Positions 9,285 through 18,418 of a stretch of 64,000 nt of DNA are shown here, piece by piece. The notes below the pieces were generated by a model. That model saw nothing but the letters and a program-made list of their open reading frames with translations, searched no databases and was not told the DNA's origin. Position numbers and translations under genes: made by a program. The stretch is from positions 1,922,001 through 1,986,000 of the forward strand of contig NZ_JACCFM010000001.1 in the NCBI RefSeq assembly GCF_013410665.1, given 5' to 3'. The stretch is from Leifsonia psychrotolerans (lineage in GTDB: Bacteria; Actinomycetota; Actinomycetes; Actinomycetales; Microbacteriaceae). Within the stretch, counting starts at the first letter, position 1. Each line of letters opens with the position of its first letter.

Positions 9285-10151
9285 TTAGTGCGAAATTCGT
9301 GCGGTCACGATGGCCGCGACCTGCGACGCACCGTGCTCAGACATGATGCTCGTGTAGTGATTCACGTCGTCGATGGCATGCACGGTGAGACTCGGGATGA
9401 GCGAGGCGTACTCCGAAACGATGACGGGACTGTAGAGCGCCGTCGGTTCGTTGAGCAGGCCGCGTGGGGCCCAGAGGAAGTCGATGGGGAGGCTCAGCGC
9501 GGTGAGCGCCTCACGGTAGCCGCCATCGCCGTTCAACTCCATGATATTTTCGGCGACGGCCTCGATCGGCGTCGCGGCGGTCAGGAGCGGCTCCTCGCCG
9601 TCGAGGTCGTAATCGACGTAGGCTTCGACATCCGCCGACCAGTCGCCCGCGAATGCCGGGTGGGCTTTCCAGAATTCTCGGTAGGCCGCTCGGGTCGCGA
9701 AGGTCTGCCGGAGCCGGTCGGCCGCCGGGCCCAGCAACGCCAGCGGGTCGCCTCCCGCAGCTCGAGGAATCGGGAGCCCTCCGTCGATGAGAGTGAGCGA
9801 TGAGACGCGGTCCGGATGCCGATGCGCCAGCCAGACGCCCACGAACGCGCCCATCGAATGGCCGAGGATCGGCGCGCGCTCGATCTCACGAGCATCCATC
9901 ATCGCCACCACATCGTCGGCCAGACGGGGCAGATTCCACGGGCCGGGCAGCGTGTTGCTGCGCCCGCGACCGCGGAGGTCAGGGGCGACGACCCGGATGC
10001 CGTTCAGCGCCCGTGCGACGAAGGGCCAGCTCAGGTGCGTGGCCGTGATGCCGTGGATGGCGACGACGGTCGGCGAACCTGCCGGGTCCCAGATCCCGCC
10101 GGCCAGCATCCCACCGGTCACCGGAACCCGGAATGCGCGAGCATCAGTCAT
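9285..10151 (-). CDS. Alpha/beta hydrolase, translationally coupled to 3-hydroxybutyrate dehydrogenase
   Basis: A complete alpha/beta-hydrolase of 288 residues. It has the oxyanion-hole HGITATHLSW (near 35), the nucleophile elbow GHSMGAF (near 95), and a late His in DDVNHYTSIM. The start at 10151 is chosen because the ATG overlaps the stop codon of the upstream dehydrogenase gene (ATGA), a sign of translational coupling; another in-frame ATG lies at 10163. Its substrate is unknown. Coupling to a 3-hydroxybutyrate dehydrogenase suggests an ester or oligomer of a hydroxy acid, which is inference. A beheaded relative follows directly in the same frame. Confidence 0.85.
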   Translation of the reverse strand: MTDARAFRVPVTGGMLAGGIWDPAGSPTVVAIHGITATHLSWPFVARALNGIRVVAPDLRGRGRSNTLPGPWNLPRLADDVVAMMDAREIERAPILGHSMGAFVGVWLAHRHPDRVSSLTLIDGGLPIPRAAGGDPLALLGPAADRLRQTFATRAAYREFWKAHPAFAGDWSADVEAYVDYDLDGEEPLLTAATPIEAVAENIMELNGDGGYREALTALSLPIDFLWAPRGLLNEPTALYSPVIVSEYASLIPSLTVHAIDDVNHYTSIMSEHGASQVAAIVTARISH

Positions 10152-10894
10152 CGTGCCGTCCACCCTCCATCGATCACGTGGCTGGCGCCGGTCACCATTC
10201 CGGCGTGCGGACCGGCCAGCCAGAGCGCGAGTGCCGCGACTTCGTCGGGTTCCACCAACCTCTTGATCACGCTCTCGGCCAGCATGATCTTCTCGACGAC
10301 ATCTTCCTCGCTCATCCTGTGGATTCGGGCTTGGTCGGGAAGCTGGGCTTCGACCAACGCCGTGCGTACGTAGGTGGGGTTGATGCAGTTGCTGGTCACA
10401 CCGTGCGGACCACCTTCGAGAGCGGTCACCTTCGAGAGCCCTTCGAGACCATGCTTCGCCGCGACATAGGCTGATTTGAACGGGGAAGCGCGCAGTCCAT
10501 GCACGCTGGAAATGTTGATGATCCGGCCGAAGCCGCGCTCATACATTCCGGGAAGCGAAGCACGGATCAGCAGGAACGGCGCCTCAAGCATGATGCGCAG
10601 CATGAGGGCGAACCGGTCGGGGTCGAACTCGTGGATCGGGCTCACATGTTGAATGCCGGCATTGTTGACCAGAATGTCGCAGTGCAGCGTGAGGTCGTGC
10701 AGCGCTTCGGTGTCGGACAGGTCAACCGGCCAGACCGAGCCCCCGAGTTCCGTGGCGAGCGCTTCGGCTTTCGCGACGTTCATGTCGGCGATCGTCACGT
10801 GGGCACCGGCGGCCTGGAATGCGCGGGCACAGGCTTCTCCGATGCCGCTGACTCCCCCCGTGATGAGCGCTGTTCGTCCCTGTAATTGCGACAT
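10148..10894 (-). CDS. bdhA: 3-hydroxybutyrate dehydrogenase, SDR family
   Basis: This 248-residue classical short-chain dehydrogenase oxidises 3-hydroxybutyrate to acetoacetate with NAD+. The cofactor motif GGVSGIGEA (near 13), NNAG (near 85), the catalytic Ser in INISSVHGL and YVAAK (near 150) are all present. The segment SSVHGLRASPFKSAYVAAKH is characteristic of the 3-hydroxybutyrate dehydrogenase subfamily. It is divergent from a thiolase gene that would handle the next steps through acetoacetyl-CoA, which supports the assignment. Another SDR substrate remains possible. Confidence 0.85.
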   Translation of the reverse strand: MSQLQGRTALITGGVSGIGEACARAFQAAGAHVTIADMNVAKAEALATELGGSVWPVDLSDTEALHDLTLHCDILVNNAGIQHVSPIHEFDPDRFALMLRIMLEAPFLLIRASLPGMYERGFGRIINISSVHGLRASPFKSAYVAAKHGLEGLSKVTALEGGPHGVTSNCINPTYVRTALVEAQLPDQARIHRMSEEDVVEKIMLAESVIKRLVEPDEVAALALWLAGPHAGMVTGASHVIDGGWTAR

Positions 10895-10931
10895 CCGCAG
10901 TCCCTCTCTTCACCTCGGTGGATCCTCAGCG

Positions 10932-10944
10932 CCCGCCAGGCGGG
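10932..10944. promoter_or_regulatory. Palindrome in the divergent bdhA/thiolase control region
   Basis: CCCGCC-A-GGCGGG is a perfect inverted repeat centred in the 157-base region between the two divergent genes. It is too tight for an RNA hairpin, so a protein-binding site is more likely. A candidate -10 element TATGAT for the thiolase lies at 11001-11006. No local regulator gene accompanies it. Confidence 0.35.
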
Positions 10945-11051
10945 TCCTCCCCGGTGGTCGAAATTATGACGACTCCGGGAACAGCGGGGTGCGTGAAACC
11001 TATGATGGAAAGATCCGGGCCGTCAAGGGGCGGACGGACGAAGGAGTCACC

Positions 11052-12236
11052 ATGAACAGCACCGATGTTGTGATTCTCGGGGGCTCCCGCACCCCACACG
11101 GGCGCGTCAACGGCCAACTCGCGTCGCTCACCGCCGTGCAGCTCGGTGCCGCGGCGATCGCCGGAGCGCTGGCTCGCACGGGTGTCGCCGCCGGTCAGGT
11201 CGACGCCGTTCTAATGGGGCAGGTTCTGCAGGCCGGCTGCGGGCAGAATCCGGCCCGCCAAAGCGCAATCGCCGCCGACATCCCGTGGAATGTGCCGGCG
11301 ATGACGCTCAACAAGGTCTGCCTCTCTGGTCTGGCTGCGATAGTGGATGCCGCCCGACTGATTCGTCTTGGCGAGGCGAGCGTCGTCGTTGCCGGCGGCC
11401 AGGAGTCGATGTCGCAGGCACCGCATTTGCTTCCGGGTTCCCGCCAAGGCTGGCCCTATGGCAGTGTCACCGCCCTCGACCACGCCGCGTACGACGGGTT
11501 GACGGATGCCTTCGACGGCCTCTCCATGGGGCTCTCCACCGAGCAGATCAATGGCCGTCTTGGCATCAACCGCCTCGAGCAAGACGCTCTCGCCGCCGCC
11601 TCGCACCAGCGCGCCGCCGCCGCGCAAGCCGCGGGCTTGTTCGACGGTGAGATCACGCCACTCAGCGTGCCGCAGCGAAAGGGCGAGCCGGTGCTGCTCA
11701 CCACCGATGAGGGGGTGCGCGGTGACAGTACCGTCGACACTCTTGCGCGCCTGCGGTCGGCGTTCGCGCCGCATGGCACGATCACGGCCGGCAATTCCTC
11801 ACCGTTGTCAGATGGGGCATCCGCCGTCGTGGTCACCAGTCGGGCGTGGGCCGAGGAGCACGGCCTGCCCTGGCTGGCTATCGTCGAGGCATCCGGCGAG
11901 GTGGCCGGCCCCGATAATTCACTGCATTCGCAGCCGTCGAACGCCATCGCCCAGGCGCTGGATCGCGCCGGCTGGACGGCGGCCGAGCTGGATCTGATCG
12001 AGATCAACGAGGCGTTCGCCGCCGTCGCACTGCAGTCGAGCGCGGACCTGGGGGTGAGCGCGGAGCGCGTCAACATTCATGGTGGGGCCATTGCGATCGG
12101 GCATCCGATCGGCGCCTCTGGTGCCCGCCTGGCCTTGCATGCTGCACTCGAACTCTCCCGGCGCGGCAGCGGAAAGGCCGCCGTCTCGCTGTGTGGCGGC
12201 GGCGGCCAAGGTGAGGCGCTCTTGCTCTCGCGTTAG
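11052..12236 (+). CDS. Acetyl-CoA C-acetyltransferase (thiolase)
   Basis: This thiolase condenses two acetyl-CoA to acetoacetyl-CoA, or runs in reverse. The 394 residues include the acyl-accepting Cys in LNKVCLSGL (near 90), the NEAFAA motif, the GGAIAIGHPIGASGAR His motif (near 345), and the C-terminal CGGGGQGEA with the second catalytic Cys. The ATG at 11052 follows an AAGGAG ribosome site by five bases; the frame stays open upstream but that part overlaps the divergent gene. With the neighbouring 3-hydroxybutyrate dehydrogenase it forms a ketone-body or hydroxybutyrate route. Confidence 0.93.
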   Translation: MNSTDVVILGGSRTPHGRVNGQLASLTAVQLGAAAIAGALARTGVAAGQVDAVLMGQVLQAGCGQNPARQSAIAADIPWNVPAMTLNKVCLSGLAAIVDAARLIRLGEASVVVAGGQESMSQAPHLLPGSRQGWPYGSVTALDHAAYDGLTDAFDGLSMGLSTEQINGRLGINRLEQDALAAASHQRAAAAQAAGLFDGEITPLSVPQRKGEPVLLTTDEGVRGDSTVDTLARLRSAFAPHGTITAGNSSPLSDGASAVVVTSRAWAEEHGLPWLAIVEASGEVAGPDNSLHSQPSNAIAQALDRAGWTAAELDLIEINEAFAAVALQSSADLGVSAERVNIHGGAIAIGHPIGASGARLALHAALELSRRGSGKAAVSLCGGGGQGEALLLSR

Positions 12237-12247
12237 GCGACGCTGCC

Positions 12248-12634
12248 CTACCGCTGCGGCGGGCTGGGCGGCTGAGGTCGGTTCGCACGGAGCACCTCGA
12301 GGCGCGCGCGGTACTCGACTTCGTCGATGTCGCCCTGCGCAAACCGCTCGGCCAGCGTCTTCTCGGCGCTGGAGCCGGCCTCGTCATATGCGTCCCCGTG
12401 CGGGTGCGGGCCGTAGTAGCCGGCGTCTGGTCCCCGCAGCTGCGAGCCGTGGCGCCAGCGGCGCCCAAAAATGGCGACCAGAATCACGACGACAAGAATC
12501 CAGAACAGCGGGAAGAGTAGGAAAAGCCAGCCTGGCCCACCGCCCCACCCCCAGCCCCAGCCGTAACCGGGATGCGCGAGAAACGCCGGAGCTGTGTTGA
12601 ATACTGCGGTGCTGAAAACTGCGGTGCTGATCAT
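12248..12634 (-). CDS. Small SHOCT-domain membrane protein
   Basis: The 128-residue product has an N-terminal hydrophobic part, a GYGWGWGWGGGPGW stretch, and one strong transmembrane segment (LFLLFPLFWILVVVILVAIF, about 40-60). A basic stop-transfer RRWRHG follows. It ends in a SHOCT-type domain (LAERFAQGDIDEVEYRARLE). SHOCT domains are short helical modules found at protein ends, often in membrane proteins of unknown role. The start at 12634 is favoured over one ten residues earlier because MISTAVF begins the hydrophobic segment. It is convergent with the thiolase gene, 11 bases away. Confidence 0.8.
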   Translation of the reverse strand: MISTAVFSTAVFNTAPAFLAHPGYGWGWGWGGGPGWLFLLFPLFWILVVVILVAIFGRRWRHGSQLRGPDAGYYGPHPHGDAYDEAGSSAEKTLAERFAQGDIDEVEYRARLEVLRANRPQPPSPPQR

Positions 12635-12794
12635 GGGGGTCCACTCTCCGTGAGGCTCGGCCACTCGATACCCTCAGCGTCGCCTCTCCGACGCGCGCGC
12701 GAATCCGCCCACGGGAGTCACTTCGACTACACCAGCGGGTGCAGACCGGCAGCAAACGGGTCGGGAGCGAACGGTCCGAGAGCGAACGGGTCGA

Positions 12795-13499
12795 TCACAG
12801 CCCCGGGCTGACCAGCCCGGTCTCTGCGGCGATGATCACCAGCTGCACACGATCGCGAGCGCCCAGCTTCGACATGATGCGCGACACGTGGGTCTTCGCG
12901 GTGAGCGGACTGAGAAACAGCCGCAGCCCGATCTCCGTATTCGTCAGCCCCCGCCCGACCAAACCGAGAACTTCGCGTTCCCGTTCGGTCAACGCGGCGA
13001 GTGAGGTCGCCTCACGGCTGTCTGCAAGACTCACCGCCATCCGTTCGAGCAGCCGCCGCGTTACGCTCGGCGAGAGCAACCCGTCGCCCGCCGCCACGAC
13101 GCGAACCGCCCGAATCAGTTCGGTCGGCTCGGTGTCTTTGACAAGAAAGCCGCTGGCGCCTGCTCGAATGGCATGGGCAACGTACTCATCAAACTCGAAT
13201 GTCGTCACGATCACGATGTGTGTGCCGGAAAGGAGCGGGTTCTGTACGATCTGTTCGGTCGCCCACAAGCCGTCGCCGTCCGGCATGCGGATGTCCATGA
13301 GCACGACGTCGGGGCGATGTCGCGTCACGAGCTCAACGGCCAGCTTCCCCGTGCCGGCTTCGGCGACGACCTCGATGTCGGGCACCGATTCGAGCAGGGC
13401 CCGAAAGCCCGCGCGAATGAGCTGTTGATCGTCGGCGATCACGACTCTGATCGGGCCCGTCCGGCCAGCGGCATCCGCCTGATTCAGTGGGGTACTCAC
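12795..13499 (-). CDS. NarL/LuxR-family response regulator
   Basis: This 234-residue two-component response regulator has a receiver domain with the phospho-acceptor Asp in VLMDIRMPDG (near 60) and the Lys in LVKD. A LuxR-type HTH ends the protein (LTEREREVLGLVGRGLTNTE and KTHVSRIMSKL). The start codon is GTG, overlapping the stop of the kinase gene (GTGA). The pair is therefore translationally coupled and the kinase is its partner. Confidence 0.94.
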   Translation of the reverse strand: MSTPLNQADAAGRTGPIRVVIADDQQLIRAGFRALLESVPDIEVVAEAGTGKLAVELVTRHRPDVVLMDIRMPDGDGLWATEQIVQNPLLSGTHIVIVTTFEFDEYVAHAIRAGASGFLVKDTEPTELIRAVRVVAAGDGLLSPSVTRRLLERMAVSLADSREATSLAALTEREREVLGLVGRGLTNTEIGLRLFLSPLTAKTHVSRIMSKLGARDRVQLVIIAAETGLVSPGL

Positions 13500-14767
13500 C
13501 GCGTCGCTCGCAACGGAATTCTGGCCTCGATCTGAAAGCCACCGTCCGCATCGGCTGCATAGCGCAGGCTTCCCCCGAGAAGCTCGGCCCGTTCACGCAT
13601 GCCGAGCAGCCCGCCGCCGGGAGTCAGGGCGCCCCGCACCGGGGTACCGATGTCACTCACCGTAAGCAGATAGCCGCCCCGGTCGATCGCAAGGTAGACG
13701 GATGCCTCGCGCGCACCCGAATGCCGCAGCACGTTCGTCAGAGCTTCCTGGCAGATGCGGTAGAGCGCGAGTTGCGTGGCCGCCGGAGCCGCCGACTCCG
13801 CCTCGAGAGCGTTGAGGCAGTGCACCGCAATGCCCTGGGCTTGAAACGTCTCGAACAGTGCGGGCAGCCCGGCAAGATCTGGTTCGGGCGACAGTGGCGC
13901 CGTGCCTTCGCCATCTGCGCGCAGAATTCCCAACACCATCCGCACCTCATCGAGCGCATTCTTGCTCGTCGCTTTGATACTCGCGAGTGCTTCCGCCGCC
14001 TTCTCTGGCTGAGCGTCAATGAGGTGCAAACCCACGCTGGCCTGCACGTTGATCTGCGACAGCGAGTGCCCGAGCACATCGTGGAGTTCGCGGGCGATAC
14101 GAACCCGTTCGCGCTGTTCCGCGTCGACCCGACGGGCCTGGGCGGATCTGCGCACGGTTTGAAAATGCTCGCGGCGCACCCGGATGAGCTCGCCGATGCC
14201 CATCATCAGCGCCAGGGCCAGAGTGGTAAAAGCAATTCGAAGCGGATGCAGGTTCACGCCGATCAGCGACGCGGTGGCGATGGTGAGTACCCAGGCGACC
14301 GCGACCGCACTGTAGACCCAGAGCCGGGCGCCACGCACGATGCCGAGGACGATCGCGAAGGCGAGGGCGAGGTTCGGGGCGGAGATGTCCGGGCGCACAA
14401 GAAGCAGTCCCGCTGCGGCGAGCGCAGCCAGGGCCACGACAGGGCCGGGAAAGCGCCGTGCACCGATCAGCGCGAGCGGGCCGAGCAGGGCGAAGCCCAC
14501 GGCGGCGAGTCCCTCCGTCCGGTCTGAGAAGTGCCAAGCGAGAAAGATCACAGTTGGAACTTGAACCAGGAACGACAGCACGACCGGTAGCCACAGCACC
14601 ACAATGGCCGGAATGCGCGGGCCGGTGGATCCCGGATTCCCGGGGCCCCACTGCCCGGGCTGGGCCGGCGGGCGGTGCCGAGCGCGATCCTGCCACGCGG
14701 CATCGGAGTAGGCCCAGGGTGGTGGCATGTACCGATGGTACGACCACGCGCTGGGCGTGGCATCCAC
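13496..14767 (-). CDS. Sensor histidine kinase, HisKA_3 type
   Basis: The 423-residue membrane kinase has a proline-rich cytoplasmic N-terminus (1-50) and about five or six hydrophobic segments (52-190) with no large extracellular domain. The HisKA_3 dimerisation box ARELHDVLGHSLSQI follows near 235, and an HATPase domain has GGGLLGMRERAELLGG near 390. This is the DesK/NarX-like architecture of actinobacteria that senses through the membrane. The gene starts nine bases after the rseP stop codon, so it is probably co-transcribed with rseP. The signal is unknown. Confidence 0.93.
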   Translation of the reverse strand: MDATPSAWSYHRYMPPPWAYSDAAWQDRARHRPPAQPGQWGPGNPGSTGPRIPAIVVLWLPVVLSFLVQVPTVIFLAWHFSDRTEGLAAVGFALLGPLALIGARRFPGPVVALAALAAAGLLLVRPDISAPNLALAFAIVLGIVRGARLWVYSAVAVAWVLTIATASLIGVNLHPLRIAFTTLALALMMGIGELIRVRREHFQTVRRSAQARRVDAEQRERVRIARELHDVLGHSLSQINVQASVGLHLIDAQPEKAAEALASIKATSKNALDEVRMVLGILRADGEGTAPLSPEPDLAGLPALFETFQAQGIAVHCLNALEAESAAPAATQLALYRICQEALTNVLRHSGAREASVYLAIDRGGYLLTVSDIGTPVRGALTPGGGLLGMRERAELLGGSLRYAADADGGFQIEARIPLRATR

Positions 14768-14776
14768 CCCGCTCGG

Positions 14777-16153
14777 CTAGCCGAAGATATTGATGGGTTT
14801 CACGAGGTCGGCATAAATGAGCAGCAGACTCATCCCGCCGAGCACGATCACCACGGCAAAGGTCAGCGGCATGAGCTTCGCCATGTCGACGGGGCTCGGC
14901 TTCGGGCGACGGAATAGTTTTGCATACGAACGACGGAGCCCGTCCCAGAGCGCCCCGGCGATGTGGCCACCATCGAGCGGCATGAGCGGCACCAGGTTGA
15001 AGACGAACAAAGCGATGTTCAGTGACGCAAGGAGCCCGAGCATGCTGGCGATCTTGCTGGCCACCGGGATGGTGTCGATGCTGACGATTTCACCCGCGAT
15101 GCGCCCGACGCCGACGACGCTGATTGGGCCGTTGGGATCGCGCTCCCCCGGGCCGAATGCCGCGGTGGCGACGTCGACGAGACGCGACGGCAGGTTGACG
15201 ATCATGTGCACGACACCGCCGATGTTCTCCCCGACCTGGGGCAGCACTGCGGAGGCGGGCTGCTGTACGAGTTCGCTGGCCGGGCCGATTCCGACAAAGC
15301 CGACATCGCTGGTTTCGGCAACACCCGACGCGTTCTTGACGACCTTACCCGACGCATCCGTTACATAGCGTTCGGTCAGCTTCGGAGTGATCGTGAGAGT
15401 CTGCATGGTTCCGTCGCGCTCGACGACGACCGAGAGCGGTGTACCGGGGGCATTACGGATGAGGTCGGTCGACTGGTTCCAGCTCGTGATGACGGTGCCG
15501 TCGATGCTGACAAGACGATCGCCGGGAGTGAGGCCCGCGGCGGCACCCGGAGCCTTTTCGGCGTTGGCAGTGCAGGTCTGGCTGGTCGCAGTGGCGGGAA
15601 GCACACAGGCGGAGACACTCCCGACCGTCGTGCTGGCCTGGGCGGTGCCGAAGCCCATCAAGAGCACGGCGAAAAGCACGACGGCGATCACGAGGTTCAT
15701 GAACGGGCCGCCGAACATGATGATGATGCGCTTCCAGACCGCCAGCTGGTAGAAGGCGCGGTGCTCCTCGCCCTCGCCGATGGTGTCGGCACTCGCCTGG
15801 CGGGCGTCGTCGGCCAGCGTCGCGAGCGCGCCCTGTTTAACCGTCTGTTCGCCCTCTTGCACGAGTTGGTTGAAGAATCCGGTGCTTGCGTCGCGCGCGG
15901 CATGGCCGGCCGTGGGCGGGAACATCCCGATCATCGAGATGTAACCGCCGAGTGGAATGGCCTTGATGCCGTATTCGGTCTCGCCCTTGCGCTTCGACCA
16001 CAGTGTGGGGCCGAAGCCGATCATGTATTGAGTGACTTTCACCCCAAAAAGCTTGGCGGGCAGCAGGTGCCCGACCTCGTGGAGGCCGATCGACACGGCG
16101 AGACCGACGACGATGACAGCGACGCCCAAAATAAACAACAGCACAGAATCCAC
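14777..16153 (-). CDS. rseP: Site-2-type intramembrane metalloprotease (RseP/Rip1 family)
   Basis: This 458-residue M50 protease cuts anti-sigma factors and other membrane proteins within the membrane. The zinc motif HEVGH sits at about residue 25 in the first helix, and the third ligand Asp is in LMPLDGGHIAGAL near 395. A PDZ domain (about 195-260, GAAAGLTPGDRLVSIDG) lies between the helices. It sits between dxr and ispG genes, as in other actinobacteria. A two-component system follows in the same operon. No anti-sigma target is encoded nearby. Confidence 0.95.
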   Translation of the reverse strand: MDSVLLFILGVAVIVVGLAVSIGLHEVGHLLPAKLFGVKVTQYMIGFGPTLWSKRKGETEYGIKAIPLGGYISMIGMFPPTAGHAARDASTGFFNQLVQEGEQTVKQGALATLADDARQASADTIGEGEEHRAFYQLAVWKRIIIMFGGPFMNLVIAVVLFAVLLMGFGTAQASTTVGSVSACVLPATATSQTCTANAEKAPGAAAGLTPGDRLVSIDGTVITSWNQSTDLIRNAPGTPLSVVVERDGTMQTLTITPKLTERYVTDASGKVVKNASGVAETSDVGFVGIGPASELVQQPASAVLPQVGENIGGVVHMIVNLPSRLVDVATAAFGPGERDPNGPISVVGVGRIAGEIVSIDTIPVASKIASMLGLLASLNIALFVFNLVPLMPLDGGHIAGALWDGLRRSYAKLFRRPKPSPVDMAKLMPLTFAVVIVLGGMSLLLIYADLVKPINIFG

Positions 16154-16339
16154 AGGCTCAGAGTAGCGGCCTCTAGCTGCGAGGCGGCTGGCGGTTTCCT
16201 TGGTGCGCCCGATGCGACCGGCTGGCGCGCTTACCGAGCACGGTCAGGTGGGCGCGCCCGCTCCGCCGGCGCCACCGAAAGGCTGTTGGTATCGCCGCTT
16301 CAGCGCATAGAGTGTCGCTACCCAGCGGAGAGGATGACC

Positions 16340-17272
16340 ATGACAGAGCATCTCGTTGTCGGCGCAGGAATGATCGGCCGACCGGTTGCCGAGCGTCTCG
16401 CCGCACGCGGCGACAGCGTGACGGTCGCAACTCGATCTGGTTCCTCCGTCACCAGCGCCCGGCCCCTCTCTCTGGACGCCTCGGATGCGACGGAGTTCAG
16501 CCGGGCGGCCGAGGGTGCTGCGACGATCTTCCTCTGCACGAATCCGTCGTACACGAAGTGGGCGACCGAGTGGCCGCCGATATTCGCGGCAGCCGTCACC
16601 GCGGCATCCGCAACGGGTGCCCGCCTCGTCACGATGGGCAACCTCTACTCCTACGGTTCGCCAAGCGGACCGATGACCGAGCACTCCGCCGAAACAACCA
16701 CAGAGAAGAAGGGCCTGATTCGGAAAGCCGGTTGGGCGCTCGCCCATGCGGCTACCGAACGTGGTGAGATCACGGCGGTCGAGGTGCGGGCCAGCGACTA
16801 CTTCGGGCCCGGCTCTGTCGGAGCCGCGCATCTGGGCACGGCCTTCTTCACCGCCATCCTCGCGTCACGGACTGCGCGCGGTGTCGGCTCTTCTGCGTTA
16901 CCACACAGCTGGAGCTATCTGCCCGACATCGCGTCGACACTGATCGCCGCGGCCGACTATACGGGCGAGTGGGGCCGCATCTGGCATGTTCCGAGCGCCA
17001 CCTGGAGCCGCAACCAGATCGTCGATCAACTGAATTCCCGCTACGGAACCCACGGAAAATCGGCGGACTATCCGCAGTGGGTCCTGCGCAGTCTCGGTGT
17101 GTTCAGCCCGATGATGCGGGAGGTCTGGGCGTCGAGTTACCAATTGACCGTGCCGTACGTGATCGACGCCACCGAGACGGAGCGCATGCTCGGTGTGCAT
17201 GCGACGCCGTGGGACGAGGCGCTGGCCACGACCGCCGACAGCTATCGGGCAGCAATCAGCCCGCTGCGATGA
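16340..17272 (+). CDS. NAD(P)-dependent epimerase/reductase-like protein
   Basis: This 310-residue extended-SDR-like protein has the Rossmann motif [12 protein letters not shown] at the very N-terminus and [13 protein letters not shown] near 155. It is related to NAD-dependent epimerases and atypical SDRs; the classical YxxxK is not obvious and the substrate is unknown. The start at 16340 is preferred over ATG 16334 because the GGAGAGG site then has a six-base spacing. The last 17 bases overlap the 3' end of dxr on the other strand. It interrupts the dxr-rseP neighbourhood in opposite orientation. Confidence 0.8.
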   Translation: MTEHLVVGAGMIGRPVAERLAARGDSVTVATRSGSSVTSARPLSLDASDATEFSRAAEGAATIFLCTNPSYTKWATEWPPIFAAAVTAASATGARLVTMGNLYSYGSPSGPMTEHSAETTTEKKGLIRKAGWALAHAATERGEITAVEVRASDYFGPGSVGAAHLGTAFFTAILASRTARGVGSSALPHSWSYLPDIASTLIAAADYTGEWGRIWHVPSATWSRNQIVDQLNSRYGTHGKSADYPQWVLRSLGVFSPMMREVWASSYQLTVPYVIDATETERMLGVHATPWDEALATTADSYRAAISPLR

Positions 17273-18338
17273 GCTTGTCAGCGGCTGCCCGTGCCCAGAC
17301 CTCGGCCGCGGCCAGGGATTCCAAGCTCAGTGCGCCGTCGAGCTCGTGCGACTCGACCACCCGCTGCACCGTGTCGACGATAGAGAGGAACGACAGCCGT
17401 CCGGCATGGAATGCGGCGACGGCTTGCTCGTTTGCGGCGTTGAACACCGCCGGATAGGTGCCGCCGGCCCGACCGACGAGCTTGGCCAACTTCACCGCGG
17501 GGAATGCGCTCTCGTCGAGGGGCTCGAAGCTCCAGTTCTGAGCGGTGGTCCAGTCGATCGGTCGACCGACCCCGCCGACGCGATGCGGCCAGTCGAGGCC
17601 GAGCGAAATCGGCAGACGCATGTCGGGCGGCGAAGCTTGAGCGATCGTCGATCCGTCGACGAATTCGACCATCGAGTGCACCACCGATTGCGGGTGCACC
17701 ACGACGTCAATGCGGTCGTACTCCACGTTGAACAGCAGGTGCGCCTCGATCACCTCCAGCCCCTTATTGACCAGCGTCGCCGAGTTCGTTGTGACGACGA
17801 GGCCCATGTCCCAGGTGGGGTGCGCCAGTGCCTCGGCGGGGCTCACATTCGCAAGTTGGTCACGGTTACGGCCACGAAATGGGCCACCGGATGCCGTGAG
17901 GACAAGTCTGCGCACCTCGGACGCGGTGCCAGAGCGGAGTGCTTGGGCGATGGCGGAATGTTCAGAATCAACGGGCACGATCTGGCCCGGCGACGCCAAC
18001 GATTTCACCAGATCGCCGCCGACGATGAGTGACTCCTTGTTGGCGAGGGCCAACCTGCGCCCCGCCTTCAGCGCGGCGAGGGTCGGGCCGAGTCCGACCG
18101 AGCCCGTGATTCCGTTGAGCACGACGTCGGCCTCGACATCCCGAACCAACTGTTCTGCTTCGGTAGCGCCCAGCGCGGTGTTCTCGACCTGGAACTCGGC
18201 AGCTTGCTCGTCGAGCAGGTCGCGATTGCGCCCGGCTGACAGACCGACAACGTCGAACCGGGTCGGATTGGCCTTGATCACGTCGAGGGCTTGAGTGCCG
18301 ATGGAGCCGGTCGATCCGAGGATGATTACTCTCTGCAT
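17256..18338 (-). CDS. dxr: 1-deoxy-D-xylulose 5-phosphate reductoisomerase
   Basis: DXR converts DXP to MEP, the committed step of the non-mevalonate isoprenoid pathway, using NADPH and a divalent metal. The 360 residues begin [20 protein letters not shown], the dinucleotide fold. The catalytic [13 protein letters not shown] (near 150) and [10 protein letters not shown] loops are intact. The ATG at 18338 is chosen because the frame upstream has no homology. The pathway partner ispG is encoded 9 kb downstream on the same strand. Confidence 0.96.
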   Translation of the reverse strand: MQRVIILGSTGSIGTQALDVIKANPTRFDVVGLSAGRNRDLLDEQAAEFQVENTALGATEAEQLVRDVEADVVLNGITGSVGLGPTLAALKAGRRLALANKESLIVGGDLVKSLASPGQIVPVDSEHSAIAQALRSGTASEVRRLVLTASGGPFRGRNRDQLANVSPAEALAHPTWDMGLVVTTNSATLVNKGLEVIEAHLLFNVEYDRIDVVVHPQSVVHSMVEFVDGSTIAQASPPDMRLPISLGLDWPHRVGGVGRPIDWTTAQNWSFEPLDESAFPAVKLAKLVGRAGGTYPAVFNAANEQAVAAFHAGRLSFLSIVDTVQRVVESHELDGALSLESLAAAEVWARAAADKLIAAG

Positions 18339-18418
18339 ATTCCCAATGCTAGGCCGGATATCGCGCTTTCTGCCGCCCCATGCCAACTGCGGCATACAAC
18401 CAGGGGTAATGTCGATGC

